Source: Paracoccaceae bacterium | GTDB lineage: Bacteria; Pseudomonadota; Alphaproteobacteria; Rhodobacterales; Rhodobacteraceae | Assembly (NCBI GenBank): GCA_030697175.1 | Contig: JAUYQR010000010.1 | Location: 18,196-82,195 of the forward strand | Reading direction: 5' to 3' | Length of the DNA: 64,000 bases | Shown: in pieces, positions 1 through 8,990 of the stretch | Position numbering within the stretch: the first letter of the stretch is position 1 | How the letters are laid out: each line of letters begins with the position of its first letter | The notes under the pieces: generated by a model | What the model saw: only the letters and a program-made list of their open reading frames with translations | Told to the model about the DNA's origin: nothing | The model's database searches: none | Translations under genes and position numbers: made by a program

Positions 1-998
1 AGGCGGCCAACCGGGCGCGACAGGCGTTCGGCGAACCACAGGCCCAGCCAGACAGCGGCGAGGACGAGGATCAGGGCGAAGCCGAGGTAGATCAGGCCGA
101 AATTGAACAAGAGGCGGCCGCGTTCGCTTTCAAGCTGGTTGTAAAGCTGGACGGTTTCCTGCGTTTCGTCGAGGAGCGAGAGGATCGAGCCGTCCACCTC
201 GCGGCTGACGTAAAGGTAGCGGTCGGCGTAGGCGTCAAGGTGAACAAGGGCGCGGAACTCGTTGTTCGGCCAGTCGGGGATCAGGACGGGCTGGCCTTTG
301 CGGGCCTCGTCGAGCTGGGCGGTCGTTACCGGTTCGAAGTCGAAGAGATAGGAGCGTTCGCCGCGGGTTTGCAGCTCGCCTCCGCCATCGACGAGGTAGG
401 CTTCCTTCAGACCCCGCTGGATCGCGGCCTGGCCTTGCGTCAGCAGCGGGCGAAGCTGGTCATCGCGCAGGAAGGAGGTGCGTTCCTTGGCGCGGTTGAT
501 ATAGGCCGCAAGCGCGATGGCGTCGGCGGTCAGATCGTCGCGCTGTTCGGCCTCGTAGGCCTGGGCCGCGGCGAGCGAGGAACCGACGACCGAGCGGACA
601 CGTTCGGAAAACCAGCCCTCAAGGCCGATGTTCACGGAAAGCACGGCGAACACGGCGACGAGAACGGTCGGGGTCAGCGCGATCAGCATGAACACGCCCG
701 AAAGCCGCAGGTGCAGGCGCGACCCGGCGGATTGGCTGCGCCGGTCGGCGATCATCCGGGCGACGCGGGCAAGGACGAGGGCCGCGATCACGAGCACGTA
801 GACAAGGTCGGAAAGGAGGATCAGCCGCAGAAAAGGGGACGTCGCGCCCTGGTTGAAGGGGCCAAGCGCGAGGAACGTGGCCACCGCGAGAACCGGGCCG
901 AGAAGCACGAGGCCAAGCGTGACGGCGGTCTGGAACCGGCGTTGCCGCCGCAGCCGCAAAACCCTTGCCCATACGTCGCTGCGAACTGCGCGTTGCAA
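1..998 (-). CDS. ntrY: NtrY nitrogen-regulation sensor histidine kinase (N-terminal part)
   Basis: Membrane sensor kinase that partners NtrX; only the N-terminal ~330 residues lie in the window and the gene runs off the left edge. Reading the minus strand, the frame opens after a TAG and the first plausible start is a TTG at 998. It gives a first membrane helix (TAVTLGLVLLGPVLAVATFL), a second helix (LRLILLSDLVYVLVI), then the NtrY signature SRLHLRLSGVFMLIALTP followed by GLEGWFSER. The start of a HAMP region (FAERLSRPVGRL) lies at the edge. It follows ntrC by 112 bp in the usual Rhodobacter order. Family assignment is firm; the TTG start is an inference because no ATG or GTG is available in frame. 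Confidence 0.9.
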   Translation of the reverse strand, partial: MQRAVRSDVWARVLRLRRQRRFQTAVTLGLVLLGPVLAVATFLALGPFNQGATSPFLRLILLSDLVYVLVIAALVLARVARMIADRRSQSAGSRLHLRLSGVFMLIALTPTVLVAVFAVLSVNIGLEGWFSERVRSVVGSSLAAAQAYEAEQRDDLTADAIALAAYINRAKERTSFLRDDQLRPLLTQGQAAIQRGLKEAYLVDGGGELQTRGERSYLFDFEPVTTAQLDEARKGQPVLIPDWPNNEFRALVHLDAYADRYLYVSREVDGSILSLLDETQETVQLYNQLESERGRLLFNFGLIYLGFALILVLAAVWLGLWFAERLSRPVGR

Positions 999-1110
999 GC
1001 CCTGCGCCCCATTGACCGGGGTCGATGCGCCCCTTTGCCACTATATCTTGACGGATGACGATGTGAAACCCAAAAGACACGGGCGATGTGGCACAGCTAC
1101 ATCAACCCGC

Positions 1111-2475
1111 CTACATCAGCTTGCGGCGGCGGGTGACGCGGATGTCGAGATCGGTGATCTTCTTGCGCAAGGTGTTGCGGTTGATCCCCAGAAGGTCGGC
1201 GCATTTCGCCTGATTACCAGCGGTTGCATCAAGCGCGATTTCGATCAGCGGGGTTTCAACCTCGCGCAGGATGCGCTGGTAGACGCCGGCGGGCGGCAAC
1301 TGGCCGCCGTGCAGATCGAAATAGCGTTTCAGGTGCCTGGCGACGGAGGCGGACAGCTTTTCGCCTTCGCCGCCACCGCTGCGCGGTTCGGGGCTGGGCT
1401 GGTTGCCAAGCACCTGCTCGATCTCGGATTTGGTGATCTCGGTTTCCGAGGAGGTGACGAGCAGGCGGCGGATGGTGTTTTCCAACTGCCGCACGTTGCC
1501 GGGCCAACTGTAGACGCGGACGAGGTCGCGGGCATCGTTCGACAGGCGGCGCATGGTGCCAAGGTCACGCTCGCCCTTGGTCAGGAAATGTTCGGCCAGC
1601 AGCGGGATGTCATCGACCCGTTCACGCAAGGACGGCACATGCAGGGTAACGCCGCCAAGGCGGTAGAAAAGGTCGGAGCGGAAGCCGCCGGTCTCCATGC
1701 GCTGCGCCAGATCGACCTGACTGGTCGCCATGATGCGGGGCGCGTTGTCGCCAAGCATGTCGAGCATCCGCACGACGCGGGCCTGGGTGTCATCGTCGTA
1801 ATCGGCGACCTCGTCGAACACGATCGAGCCGCCGCGCGCCTTGGCGAGCAGGGTCGAAGGGCCTTCGACGCCTTGCAGATCGGCGGCCTGAGCCACGACG
1901 AAGGGCAAGGTGCGGCGGTCGGAGAAATCGTGGATCGCGCGGGCGATGAGCGATTTGCCAGTGCCGGATTCGCCGGTGATGAGGACGGAAAGGTCGGTGT
2001 TCATCACGCGCGCGACAAGGCGGTAAAGCGCCTGCATTGCCGCAGTCCGGCCCACCAGGGGCAGGTCGTCGCCGGGATCGCGCGGGGCGATCACCACTTT
2101 GGGGCCGCGGCGTTTCTGATCGAGCGCGCGGGCGGAGCGTTTCATCAGATCGGGCAGATCGAAGGGTTTCGGCAGGTAGTCGAAGGCTTCCGCCTCGGCC
2201 GCCTGGATCGCCGTCATGATGGTATTCTGCGCTGAAATCACGATCACCGGCAGGCCGGGGCGCATTTTCGCGATGCGCGGCAGCGCGTCGAGGCCGTTGC
2301 CATCGGGCATGATCACGTCGGAGATCACGAGATCGCCCTTCCCTTCCTCGACCCAGCGCATCAGCGTCATGAGGGACGAGGTGGCATGCACCTTGCAGCC
2401 CGCGCGCGTCAACGCCTGGGTCAGCACCGTGCGGATCGTGCGGTCATCATCCGCAACCAGAACAGTGCCATCCAT
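1111..2475 (-). CDS. ntrC: NtrC nitrogen response regulator lacking the sigma-54 GAFTGA loop
   Basis: DNA-binding response regulator of nitrogen assimilation (454 residues). The receiver domain has acidic residues at 9-11, the phospho-acceptor D53 in ISDVIMPDG and the conserved K103. The AAA+ domain has Walker A GESGTGKS at 168-175 and Walker B GSIVFDE near 216-222. Only about 23 residues separate the FVV strand at 192 from Walker B, and the GAFTGA loop used by sigma-54 activators is absent. R. capsulatus NtrC is known to lack this loop and to activate the housekeeping sigma-70 RNA polymerase. A Fis-type HTH ([16 protein letters not shown]) closes the protein. The start codon overlaps the ntrB stop by one base (TAATG), implying coupled translation. 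Confidence 0.96.
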   Translation of the reverse strand: MDGTVLVADDDRTIRTVLTQALTRAGCKVHATSSLMTLMRWVEEGKGDLVISDVIMPDGNGLDALPRIAKMRPGLPVIVISAQNTIMTAIQAAEAEAFDYLPKPFDLPDLMKRSARALDQKRRGPKVVIAPRDPGDDLPLVGRTAAMQALYRLVARVMNTDLSVLITGESGTGKSLIARAIHDFSDRRTLPFVVAQAADLQGVEGPSTLLAKARGGSIVFDEVADYDDDTQARVVRMLDMLGDNAPRIMATSQVDLAQRMETGGFRSDLFYRLGGVTLHVPSLRERVDDIPLLAEHFLTKGERDLGTMRRLSNDARDLVRVYSWPGNVRQLENTIRRLLVTSSETEITKSEIEQVLGNQPSPEPRSGGGEGEKLSASVARHLKRYFDLHGGQLPPAGVYQRILREVETPLIEIALDATAGNQAKCADLLGINRNTLRKKITDLDIRVTRRRKLM

Positions 2476-3578
2476 TACGGGGCCTCCTTGAGGGGTTTCT
2501 TGTCTTTGGGTGCAATCGGCAGCGAGACGCGGAACGCGGTGCGGCCGGGAGTTGAATCAACCGATATCCAGCCCTCGTGGTCGGATATGATTTTCGAGAC
2601 GAGTGCCAGACCAAGCCCGGTGCCGTTTTCGCGGCCCGAAACGAAGGGCTCGAAGATCTCGGCGGCGATTTCGGGCTTGATGCCGGGGCCGTCGTCGATG
2701 ATCTCGATCTGCAGGGGCAAGGCAGCGGGCTGCCCGTCCTTGCGCCGGATGCGAAGCGAAAGGTCGTAGAAGGTGTGCAGCCGGATCGTGCCGCCGGTCT
2801 TGCACGCCTCGGCCGCGTTCTTGATGAGGTTGAGGAACACCTGCATCAACTGGTCGCTGTCGGCGAAGGTCGGGGGCAGCGAGGGATCGTAATCTTCGGT
2901 GATCGTCATGTGGGCCGCGAACCCGACGAGGGCGGATTTGCGGGCGCGGTCAAGCGCGTCGTGGATGTTGACGGGCTTGCGGTCCGGCGGGCGGATGTTG
3001 CCGAACTGCTCGACCTGTTCGAGGAGTTTCACGATGCGGCGGGTTTCGACGACGATGAGGTCGGTCAGTTCCTGATCTTCGGGCGACAGGCCCATCGACA
3101 GAAGCTGCGCCGCACCCGAGATGCCGGCGAGCGGGTTCTTGATTTCATGCGCCAGCATCTCGGCCATGCCGATGGCCGAGCGGGCGGCGGATTTGACGCC
3201 CATCGACCGGCCCAGACGGTCGGCGATTTCGCGGGGGGAAAGGATCAGCATGATGACATCGGGGTTGTCGTGCATGGGCGCGACGTGAATCGTGCATTGC
3301 ACGGGCGGGCGTTCCCCGGTGGTCACGTCGACATCGTTGATGTTCAGCGGCGACTGGTTGGCGCGGGCGCGGGTCAGGGCTTCTTCCATCGGCGCGTCGA
3401 TGGAGAGGCGGTCGAACGCTGGCTGACCGCGCAGCGCCTTTTCCGACGAGTTGAGGAAGGTTTCGGCAGCCGGGTTCACCTCGAGGATGCGGGCGTTGGC
3501 ATCGAGGAGGAGTGCGGGAAGCGGGAGAGAGGCCCAGATCACCCCCGGCACCGGGTATGGCATGCGGTAGGGCGTCAT
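2475..3578 (-). CDS. ntrB: NtrB nitrogen sensor histidine kinase
   Basis: Cytosolic PAS-type kinase/phosphatase that phosphorylates NtrC under PII control (367 residues). An N-terminal PAS region (residues about 15-115) precedes the H box [12 protein letters not shown] with H144, then the N box LIKNAAEAC, the G1 box DDGPGI and the G2 box GTGLGLAL. No membrane helix is present, as expected for NtrB. The ATG at 3578 overlaps the dusB stop in an ATGA junction. The frame stays open further upstream inside dusB, but that extension is arginine/proline-rich antisense-like sequence, so the start is placed at the overlap. Confidence 0.95.
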   Translation of the reverse strand: MTPYRMPYPVPGVIWASLPLPALLLDANARILEVNPAAETFLNSSEKALRGQPAFDRLSIDAPMEEALTRARANQSPLNINDVDVTTGERPPVQCTIHVAPMHDNPDVIMLILSPREIADRLGRSMGVKSAARSAIGMAEMLAHEIKNPLAGISGAAQLLSMGLSPEDQELTDLIVVETRRIVKLLEQVEQFGNIRPPDRKPVNIHDALDRARKSALVGFAAHMTITEDYDPSLPPTFADSDQLMQVFLNLIKNAAEACKTGGTIRLHTFYDLSLRIRRKDGQPAALPLQIEIIDDGPGIKPEIAAEIFEPFVSGRENGTGLGLALVSKIISDHEGWISVDSTPGRTAFRVSLPIAPKDKKPLKEAP

Positions 3579-4552
3579 GCGGCAAGCTCCATGTCGGCAA
3601 AGGCGTCGCGCAGGAGGCGGGTGACGGTGGCGGGGTCGGTGGCGGTGAGGATGGCTTCGCGGGCGTGGTCGAGGCCTGCCTCCTCCAGATACCAGCCGAG
3701 GTGTTTGCGGGCCATGCGAAGGCCAAGGTCGCGGCCGTAGAACGACAGCATGTCGTCGTAGTGGTGCAGGATCATGTCGGCGCGTTCGGTGCCGTCCGGG
3801 ATGCGCGGGGCCGGGGCGGCGAAGAGATCGCGGGCGATTTCGGCCAGCCGCCAGGGCGCGCCTTGGGCGCCGCGCCCGACCATCACGCCAGCGGCACCGG
3901 ACAGGCGCAGCGCCTCGCGGGCGGTGGCGGTGTCGGTGATGTCGCCGTTGGCAATGACGGGGATGGTGACGGCCTCTTTCACCGCGCGGATCGCGGCCCA
4001 GTTGGCGTTGCCCTTGTAGAACTGGCAGCGGGTGCGGCCGTGGATGGTGATCATCTGCACGCCCGCACTTTCGGCGCGTCTGGCAAGGTCGGGTGCGTTG
4101 TGGAGGGTGTCGTCCCAGCCGAGGCGGGTTTTCAGGGTGACGGGGACGCGGACGGCCTTCACCACCGCTTCGATCAGCGTCAGCGCGAGGTCGAGATCGC
4201 GCAGGAGAGCCGAGCCGCAAAGGCCGGTGGTCACCCGCTTTGACGGGCAGCCCATGTTGATGTCGATGATCCGAGCGCCCTGCGCTTCGACGTAGCGGGC
4301 GGCTTCGGCCATCCAGTAGGGTTCGCGCCCGGCAAGCTGCACCGATGTCGCCTGATCGCCAAGGCCAAGTTCGGCGCGGGCGCGGGCTTCGGGGCGCGCG
4401 CGCACGACCTCTTCGGAGGCGACCATCTCGCTGACCACCAGCCCTGCACCAAACCGGGCGACCATCCGGCGAAACGGCAGGTCGGTGATCCCGGCCAAGG
4501 GGGCCAGAAGAACGGGTGGGTCGATCCGCAGGGGGCCGAGGGCGATGGGCAA
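3575..4552 (-). CDS. dusB: tRNA-dihydrouridine synthase DusB (NifR3)
   Basis: FMN-dependent reductase that makes dihydrouridine in the tRNA D-loop (325 residues, usual length). The TIM barrel begins LLAPLAGITDLPFRR, continues with DINMGCPSKRV near 97-106 and carries the catalytic cysteine C112 in GLCGSALL. It is the first gene of the dusB-ntrB-ntrC group, where it was historically named nifR3. The start appears to be TTG at 4552, preceded by AAGGA about eight bases away; no ATG is available nearby in frame. It is divergent from ispDF across 185 bp. Confidence 0.95.
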   Translation of the reverse strand: MPIALGPLRIDPPVLLAPLAGITDLPFRRMVARFGAGLVVSEMVASEEVVRARPEARARAELGLGDQATSVQLAGREPYWMAEAARYVEAQGARIIDINMGCPSKRVTTGLCGSALLRDLDLALTLIEAVVKAVRVPVTLKTRLGWDDTLHNAPDLARRAESAGVQMITIHGRTRCQFYKGNANWAAIRAVKEAVTIPVIANGDITDTATAREALRLSGAAGVMVGRGAQGAPWRLAEIARDLFAAPAPRIPDGTERADMILHHYDDMLSFYGRDLGLRMARKHLGWYLEEAGLDHAREAILTATDPATVTRLLRDAFADMELAA

Positions 4553-4737
4553 CTGCCTAATCCTTGTGCGCTAGAACCATGAGCTAATGGCGCGACCCCA
4601 AGCGGCCAAGCGCATGAGGGAAGTTTATGGCTGAAAAACATGCGTTGCACAAATTTTAGGCGCACAAGCCCGATCCCGCGCCAGATTGTCAGGCGAAGCG
4701 CGCTGGCCTAAGGATTGGAAAAGCCGAAGGGAACCCT

Positions 4738-5862
4738 ATGAGCATCGCCGTCATCATCGTGGCCGCAGGCCGTGGCACGCGCGCCGGAGGCGACGTGCCG
4801 AAGCAGTGGCAGACGCTGGCGGGGCAGCCGGTGCTGGCGCACACGCTTGCGGCGTTTGCCGGGATGGACGTGGTGCTGGCAATCCACCCGGAGGATCGCG
4901 CGCGGGCGGAGGCGTTGGGCACTGGCGCAAGGTTGGTGGAGGGCGGGCCGACGCGGGATGCGTCGGTCCGGGCTGCGCTGGAGGCGTTGGCGGGATCTGC
5001 GGTGACGCAGGTGCTGATCCATGACGGGGCGCGGCCCTTGCCTTCGCCCGCCTTGATCGGGCGGCTGGTTGCGGCACTGGACGACCATCCGGGCGCGGCC
5101 CCGGCCCTTGCGGTGACGGATGCGTTGTGGCGCGGCGAGGCCGGGCTGGTGGCGGGGACGCAGGACCGCAGCGGGCTGTACCGCGCACAGACACCGCAGG
5201 CATTTCGCTTTGAGGCCATCTTGGCGGCTCATCGGGCGCATCCGGGTGGTGCGGCGGATGATGTCGAGGTGGCACGGGCGGCGGGGCTTGACGTCGCCAT
5301 CGTCGAAGGCGACGAACAGAACCTGAAACTGACCTTTCCCGGCGATTTCGCACGCGGCGAGGCGATCCTGAAGGGCCGGATGATGGACGTGCGGTTGGGC
5401 AACGGCTATGACGTGCATGCCTTTTGCGACGGCGACCACGTCTGGCTTTGCGGGGTGAAGGTGACGCATTCGAAGGGCCTGCTGGGTCATTCGGATGCCG
5501 ATGTGGGGATGCACGCGCTGACCGATGCGATTTACGGCGCGCTGGCCGAGGGTGATATCGGGCGGCACTTTCCGCCAAGCGACCCGCAATGGAAGGGCGC
5601 GGCGAGCCATATATTCCTGGCCCATGCGGTGCATCTGATGACCAAGCGTGGCTATCGGCTGGCCAACTGCGATGTGACGCTGGTCTGCGAGCGCCCGAAG
5701 ATCGGGCCGCATGCCATTGCGATGCAAGGGGAATTGGCGCGGATCATGGGGGTCGATGTGGGGCTGGTGTCAGTGAAGGCGACGACGTCGGAGCGGCTGG
5801 GCTTTACCGGGCGGGAAGAAGGCATCGCCGCCATCGCCACGGCTGCGCTGGTGCGGGCATGA
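4738..5862 (+). CDS. ispDF: Bifunctional IspD/IspF (MEP isoprenoid pathway)
   Basis: Fused enzyme of the non-mevalonate isoprenoid pathway: 2-C-methyl-D-erythritol 4-phosphate cytidylyltransferase (IspD, residues about 1-215) and the cyclodiphosphate synthase (IspF, about 217-374). The IspD part starts [18 protein letters not shown], the CTP-binding loop, and contains IHDGARPL. The IspF part starts [11 protein letters not shown], with metal ligands D and H, and continues [17 protein letters not shown]. The fusion is typical of alphaproteobacteria. AAGGGAA lies just before the ATG. Its stop overlaps the pgpA start (ATGA), giving an ispDF-pgpA-cinA unit. Confidence 0.97.
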   Translation: MSIAVIIVAAGRGTRAGGDVPKQWQTLAGQPVLAHTLAAFAGMDVVLAIHPEDRARAEALGTGARLVEGGPTRDASVRAALEALAGSAVTQVLIHDGARPLPSPALIGRLVAALDDHPGAAPALAVTDALWRGEAGLVAGTQDRSGLYRAQTPQAFRFEAILAAHRAHPGGAADDVEVARAAGLDVAIVEGDEQNLKLTFPGDFARGEAILKGRMMDVRLGNGYDVHAFCDGDHVWLCGVKVTHSKGLLGHSDADVGMHALTDAIYGALAEGDIGRHFPPSDPQWKGAASHIFLAHAVHLMTKRGYRLANCDVTLVCERPKIGPHAIAMQGELARIMGVDVGLVSVKATTSERLGFTGREEGIAAIATAALVRA

Positions 5863-6356
5863 GCCGGGCGTGGAGCATCTTTTTCGGTGTTGGGCTTTTG
5901 CGCCCGGCCCCCGGCACCTGGGGGTCGGCGGTGGCGATCCTTCTGGGGTTGATGATCGACCGGACCTTCGGCGTCTGGGCGCTGCTTGGGGCGACGCTGG
6001 CGGTGACGGTGATCGGGTTCTGGGCCTGCGCGCGGGAACTTGCGGGCCGGCCCGGTGCCGACCCCGGCGAGATCGTGATTGACGAGGTGGCGGGGCAATG
6101 GATCGCGCTGCTGTTTCCGGCTTTTGCGTTCTGGAACATGGGGGTGCAGGACTGGGCTCATGTGGCGTGGCCCGGCTGGGTGGCGGCTTTTGTGTTCTTT
6201 CGCCTGTTTGATATCTGGAAACCGTGGCTGGTTGGCTGGGCCGACCGGCGCGAGGATGCGGCGGGGGTGATGCTGGATGACCTGATCGCGGGCGTATTCG
6301 CGGGGCTGGCGGTGATGGTGGCAGCGGGCGTGGCGCATGGGGTGATCTTGCGATGA
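5859..6356 (+). CDS. pgpA: Phosphatidylglycerophosphatase A
   Basis: Inner-membrane phosphatase converting phosphatidylglycerol phosphate to phosphatidylglycerol (165 residues). It shows the family start [14 protein letters not shown], the acidic motif [14 protein letters not shown] and the C-terminal [10 protein letters not shown] and DDLIAGV motifs, with about four hydrophobic helices. The start is the ATG overlapping the ispDF stop. The frame extends upstream inside ispDF but without PgpA similarity. It is followed by cinA with another ATGA overlap. Confidence 0.95.
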   Translation: MSRAWSIFFGVGLLRPAPGTWGSAVAILLGLMIDRTFGVWALLGATLAVTVIGFWACARELAGRPGADPGEIVIDEVAGQWIALLFPAFAFWNMGVQDWAHVAWPGWVAAFVFFRLFDIWKPWLVGWADRREDAAGVMLDDLIAGVFAGLAVMVAAGVAHGVILR

Positions 6357-6820
6357 CGCCGGAGGAGGTTCTGCGTCAGGCCCGGTTCTGGGGCATCCGC
6401 ATTGCCACCGCCGAAAGCTGCACCGGCGGGATGGTCGCCGCCGCGCTGACCGATATCGCCGGATCGTCGGACGTGTTCGAGCGTGGGTATGTGACCTATT
6501 CCAACGCGGCCAAGGTTCAGATGCTGGGGGTGAGCGAAGCGACGCTGGCGGCGCATGGCGCGGTGTCGGAGCCGGTTGCGCGCGAGATGGCCGAGGGCGC
6601 GCTGGCGCGGGCGGGGGTGGAACTGGCGGTGTCGATCACCGGGATCGCCGGGCCGGGCGGATCGGAGTTCAAGCCGGAGGGGCGGGTGTGCTTTGGCCTG
6701 GCGCGGCGGGGCGAGCCGACGCGAGTGGAAACGGTGGAGTTCGGTGCGGTGGGGCGAGCCAAGGTCAGGAAGGCCGCGACGGCGCATGCGCTGGCTTTGC
6801 TGGGTGCCGCACTCGCCTAG
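6353..6820 (+). CDS. pncC: CinA C-terminal-type nicotinamide-nucleotide amidohydrolase
   Basis: Stand-alone CinA C-terminal domain (155 residues) of the PncC family, which deamidates nicotinamide mononucleotide in pyridine nucleotide recycling. Visible motifs are TAESCTGGMVAAALTDIAGSS, with the family Ser/Cys region, then GYVTYSN and SITGIAGPGG. The N-terminal MoCF-like domain of full CinA is absent, as in many proteobacteria. It overlaps pgpA by four bases and is the last gene of the ispDF unit. Confidence 0.92.
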   Translation: MTPEEVLRQARFWGIRIATAESCTGGMVAAALTDIAGSSDVFERGYVTYSNAAKVQMLGVSEATLAAHGAVSEPVAREMAEGALARAGVELAVSITGIAGPGGSEFKPEGRVCFGLARRGEPTRVETVEFGAVGRAKVRKAATAHALALLGAALA

Positions 6821-6853
6821 GCTTCGTCAGGTTCAGCACAAGATCGAGGGCCT

Positions 6854-6918
6854 GGCGGGGGCGGCAAGGCGGGGGCGGCAAGGCGGGGGAGGCAAGGCGG
6901 GGGTGGCAAGGCGGGGGC
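6854..6918. repeat. 14-bp G-rich tandem repeat
   Basis: Four consecutive copies of GGCAAGGCGGGGGN (6863-6876, 6877-6890, 6891-6904, 6905-6918), with a partial copy (GGCGGGGGC) directly before. Only the last base of each unit varies. The array lies in the ~200-bp gap between the convergent ends of pncC and preA. It has no clear U-tract hairpin; each unit carries a G5 run. Confidence 0.9.
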
Positions 6919-7022
6919 TGCCGACGCCGCTGCGCCTGACGATGGCGACGATCAGCGGCCCGTTTGGTGGCGGGCCGCCGTGGCGACAGGGTTGGCGCCC
7001 TGACAATCGTGGCTGGCACCGC

Positions 7023-8321
7023 CTATTCCGCTGCGACGGCACCGGGGTTGTTGGGGTGCGTCGTCCAGTTGGCGTAATCGCCAACAGGCTTGCCGGTACG
7101 CAGGTCGACGGCGCCTTTGGGCAGTTCCTCCATCGTGATGCAGTCGTCCACCGGGCAGACGTTGACACAGAGGTTGCAGGCGACACATTCGTCGTCCTTG
7201 ACGGTGAACACGCGGTCAGGCGACATGGCGATGGCCTGGTGGCTGGTATCCTCGCAGGCGGCAAAGCAGCGACCGCAGGAGATGCAGAGATCCTGGTTGA
7301 TGCGGGCCTTGGTGACGTAGTTGAGGTTCAACTCCTGCCATTCGACGAAGTTCGGCACGGCGCGGCCGACGAGGTCGGACAGCGCCATGTCCTTTTCGTC
7401 GAGGTATTGCGACAGGCCGGAGATCATTTCCTGCACGATCTTGAAGCCGTAGGTCATGGCGGCGGTGCAGACCTGCACATTGCCCGCGCCAAGGGCCAGG
7501 AACTCCGCCGCGTCGCGCCAGGTGGTGACGCCGCCGATGCCCGAGATCGGCAGGCCGCGGGTTTCGCGGTTGCGGGCGATTTCGGCCACCATGTTCAGCG
7601 CGATGGGTTTGACCGCAGGGCCGCAGTAGCCGCCGTGCGAGCCTTTGCCGTCGATCATCGGGAACGGCGAGAAGTGGTCGAGGTCGACGTTGGTGATGGA
7701 TTTCACCGTGTTGATCAGGGACACCGCATCCGCCCCGCCGCGATGCGCGGCTTCGGCGGGCGGCAGGATCGAGGTGATGTTGGGGGTCAGTTTCACGATG
7801 CAGGGCATGCGGGAGTATTGCTTGACCCAGCGGGTGACCATTTCGATGTATTCCGGCACCTGCCCCACGGCGGACCCCATGCCGCGTTCCGCCATGCCGT
7901 GCGGGCAACCGAAGTTGAGTTCGACGCCGTCAGCCTCGGTATCCTCGATCTGGGCGAGGATGGCTTTCCACGAATCCTCGTCGCAGGGGACCATCAGGCT
8001 GATGATCATCGCGCGGTCCTTGTAGTCGCGCTTGACGGACTTGATCTCGCGCAGGTTCACCTCGAGCGGGCGGTCGGTGATCAGTTCGATGTTGTTCAGG
8101 CCCAGCAGGCGGCGGTCGGCGCCCCAGATCGCGCCATAGCGCGGGCCGTTGACGTTGACGATGGGCGGGCCTTCGGAACCGAGGGTCTTCCAGACCACCC
8201 CGCCCCACCCGGCCTCGAAGGCGCGGCGGACGTTGTATTCCTTGTCCGTGGGCGGCGCGGAGGCAAGCCAGAACGGGTTGGGGGATTTGATGCCGATGAA
8301 GTTCGAGGCAAGGCTTGCCAT
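7023..8321 (-). CDS. preA: NAD-dependent dihydropyrimidine dehydrogenase subunit PreA
   Basis: FMN-containing catalytic subunit that reduces uracil and thymine, the first step of reductive pyrimidine breakdown (432 residues). The TIM barrel resembles dihydroorotate dehydrogenase: GGVVWKTLG near the start, then ELNFGCPHGM and CIVKLTPN. The C-terminus has two [4Fe-4S] motifs, CISCGRCFAAC and CVACNLCVNVCP, which receive electrons from PreT. The gene lies downstream of preT on the same strand but is separated from it by a dedA-family gene. No dihydropyrimidinase or beta-ureidopropionase gene is in the window. Confidence 0.95.
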   Translation of the reverse strand: MASLASNFIGIKSPNPFWLASAPPTDKEYNVRRAFEAGWGGVVWKTLGSEGPPIVNVNGPRYGAIWGADRRLLGLNNIELITDRPLEVNLREIKSVKRDYKDRAMIISLMVPCDEDSWKAILAQIEDTEADGVELNFGCPHGMAERGMGSAVGQVPEYIEMVTRWVKQYSRMPCIVKLTPNITSILPPAEAAHRGGADAVSLINTVKSITNVDLDHFSPFPMIDGKGSHGGYCGPAVKPIALNMVAEIARNRETRGLPISGIGGVTTWRDAAEFLALGAGNVQVCTAAMTYGFKIVQEMISGLSQYLDEKDMALSDLVGRAVPNFVEWQELNLNYVTKARINQDLCISCGRCFAACEDTSHQAIAMSPDRVFTVKDDECVACNLCVNVCPVDDCITMEELPKGAVDLRTGKPVGDYANWTTHPNNPGAVAAE

Positions 8322-8390
8322 TGCGTCCTCCTCAGGAAAAGACGGCGGCGCCCGAAGGGGCGGCCAACGGTCGGGTGACAGGGGATGGGG

Positions 8391-8927
8391 TCAGAAACCG
8401 AGTGCGCGCCAGATCCAGCCGAAGATGTGGCCCGCGACCTCGCCGAATTTCGGCGTGACATAGGCCCAGAGCGCACAGCCGACGACGTTGATCACCGAAA
8501 AGACGACCGGCGACATTCGCGCCATCCCGGCCATCAGGAACACCACCGCGCGCAACGGGCCGAAGAAATGACCGATCAGGATCGCAAACGCGCCCCAGCG
8601 GCGAAACGCGGCGTTGCCCTTTTCGATCAGATCGGCATGTCTGGCGATCGGACGGAACGACAGAAGCGTGTCGCCATACACCCAGCCGATCCCGTAGGAG
8701 ATGAAGGAGCCGATGATCGCCCCGATCGTCGCCCCTGCCCAGATCGGCAGAAAGCTGATCTGCCCGGTCGCCACCAGCGCGCCCACGCCCAGGAGGATCG
8801 CGGTGGACGGAATGAAGATCGACACCAGCGCGAGGTTCTCGCCGATGGCAAAGGCCAGTGCGATCCAGAATGCCCAGGCTGCATTGTCCCGCACGAAGGC
8901 GAGCGTGGTTTCGATGAGCGCGTCCAT
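8391..8927 (-). CDS. DedA/SNARE-associated family membrane protein
   Basis: Polytopic inner-membrane protein of 178 residues in the DedA family, whose members are implicated in undecaprenyl-phosphate or phospholipid flipping. Features are the re-entrant-type segment ENLALVSIFIPSTAILLGVGAL, the family motif GAIIGSFISYGIGWVYGD and FGPLRAVVFLMAGMARM, with the conserved arginine after G-P-L. It sits between preT (64 bp upstream) and preA (70 bp downstream) on the same strand, an unusual place. The specific substrate is unknown. Confidence 0.88.
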   Translation of the reverse strand: MDALIETTLAFVRDNAAWAFWIALAFAIGENLALVSIFIPSTAILLGVGALVATGQISFLPIWAGATIGAIIGSFISYGIGWVYGDTLLSFRPIARHADLIEKGNAAFRRWGAFAILIGHFFGPLRAVVFLMAGMARMSPVVFSVINVVGCALWAYVTPKFGEVAGHIFGWIWRALGF

Positions 8928-8990
8928 AGGCCTCGTGGTCCGATCGGTGGCCCAGCGATAGACGTGAGGCGATGGATGCGCAAGCCGGTG

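Noticed and set aside
240..1058. Long plus-strand open frame encoding a 272-residue protein
   Set aside because: It is the antisense of ntrY; the minus-strand frame has clear NtrY motifs and membrane helices, and the plus-strand product is an arginine/glycine-rich sequence without recognisable domains.
853..2235. Plus-strand open frame of 460 codons opposite ntrC
   Set aside because: Antisense shadow caused by high GC; ntrC on the other strand has complete catalytic motifs.
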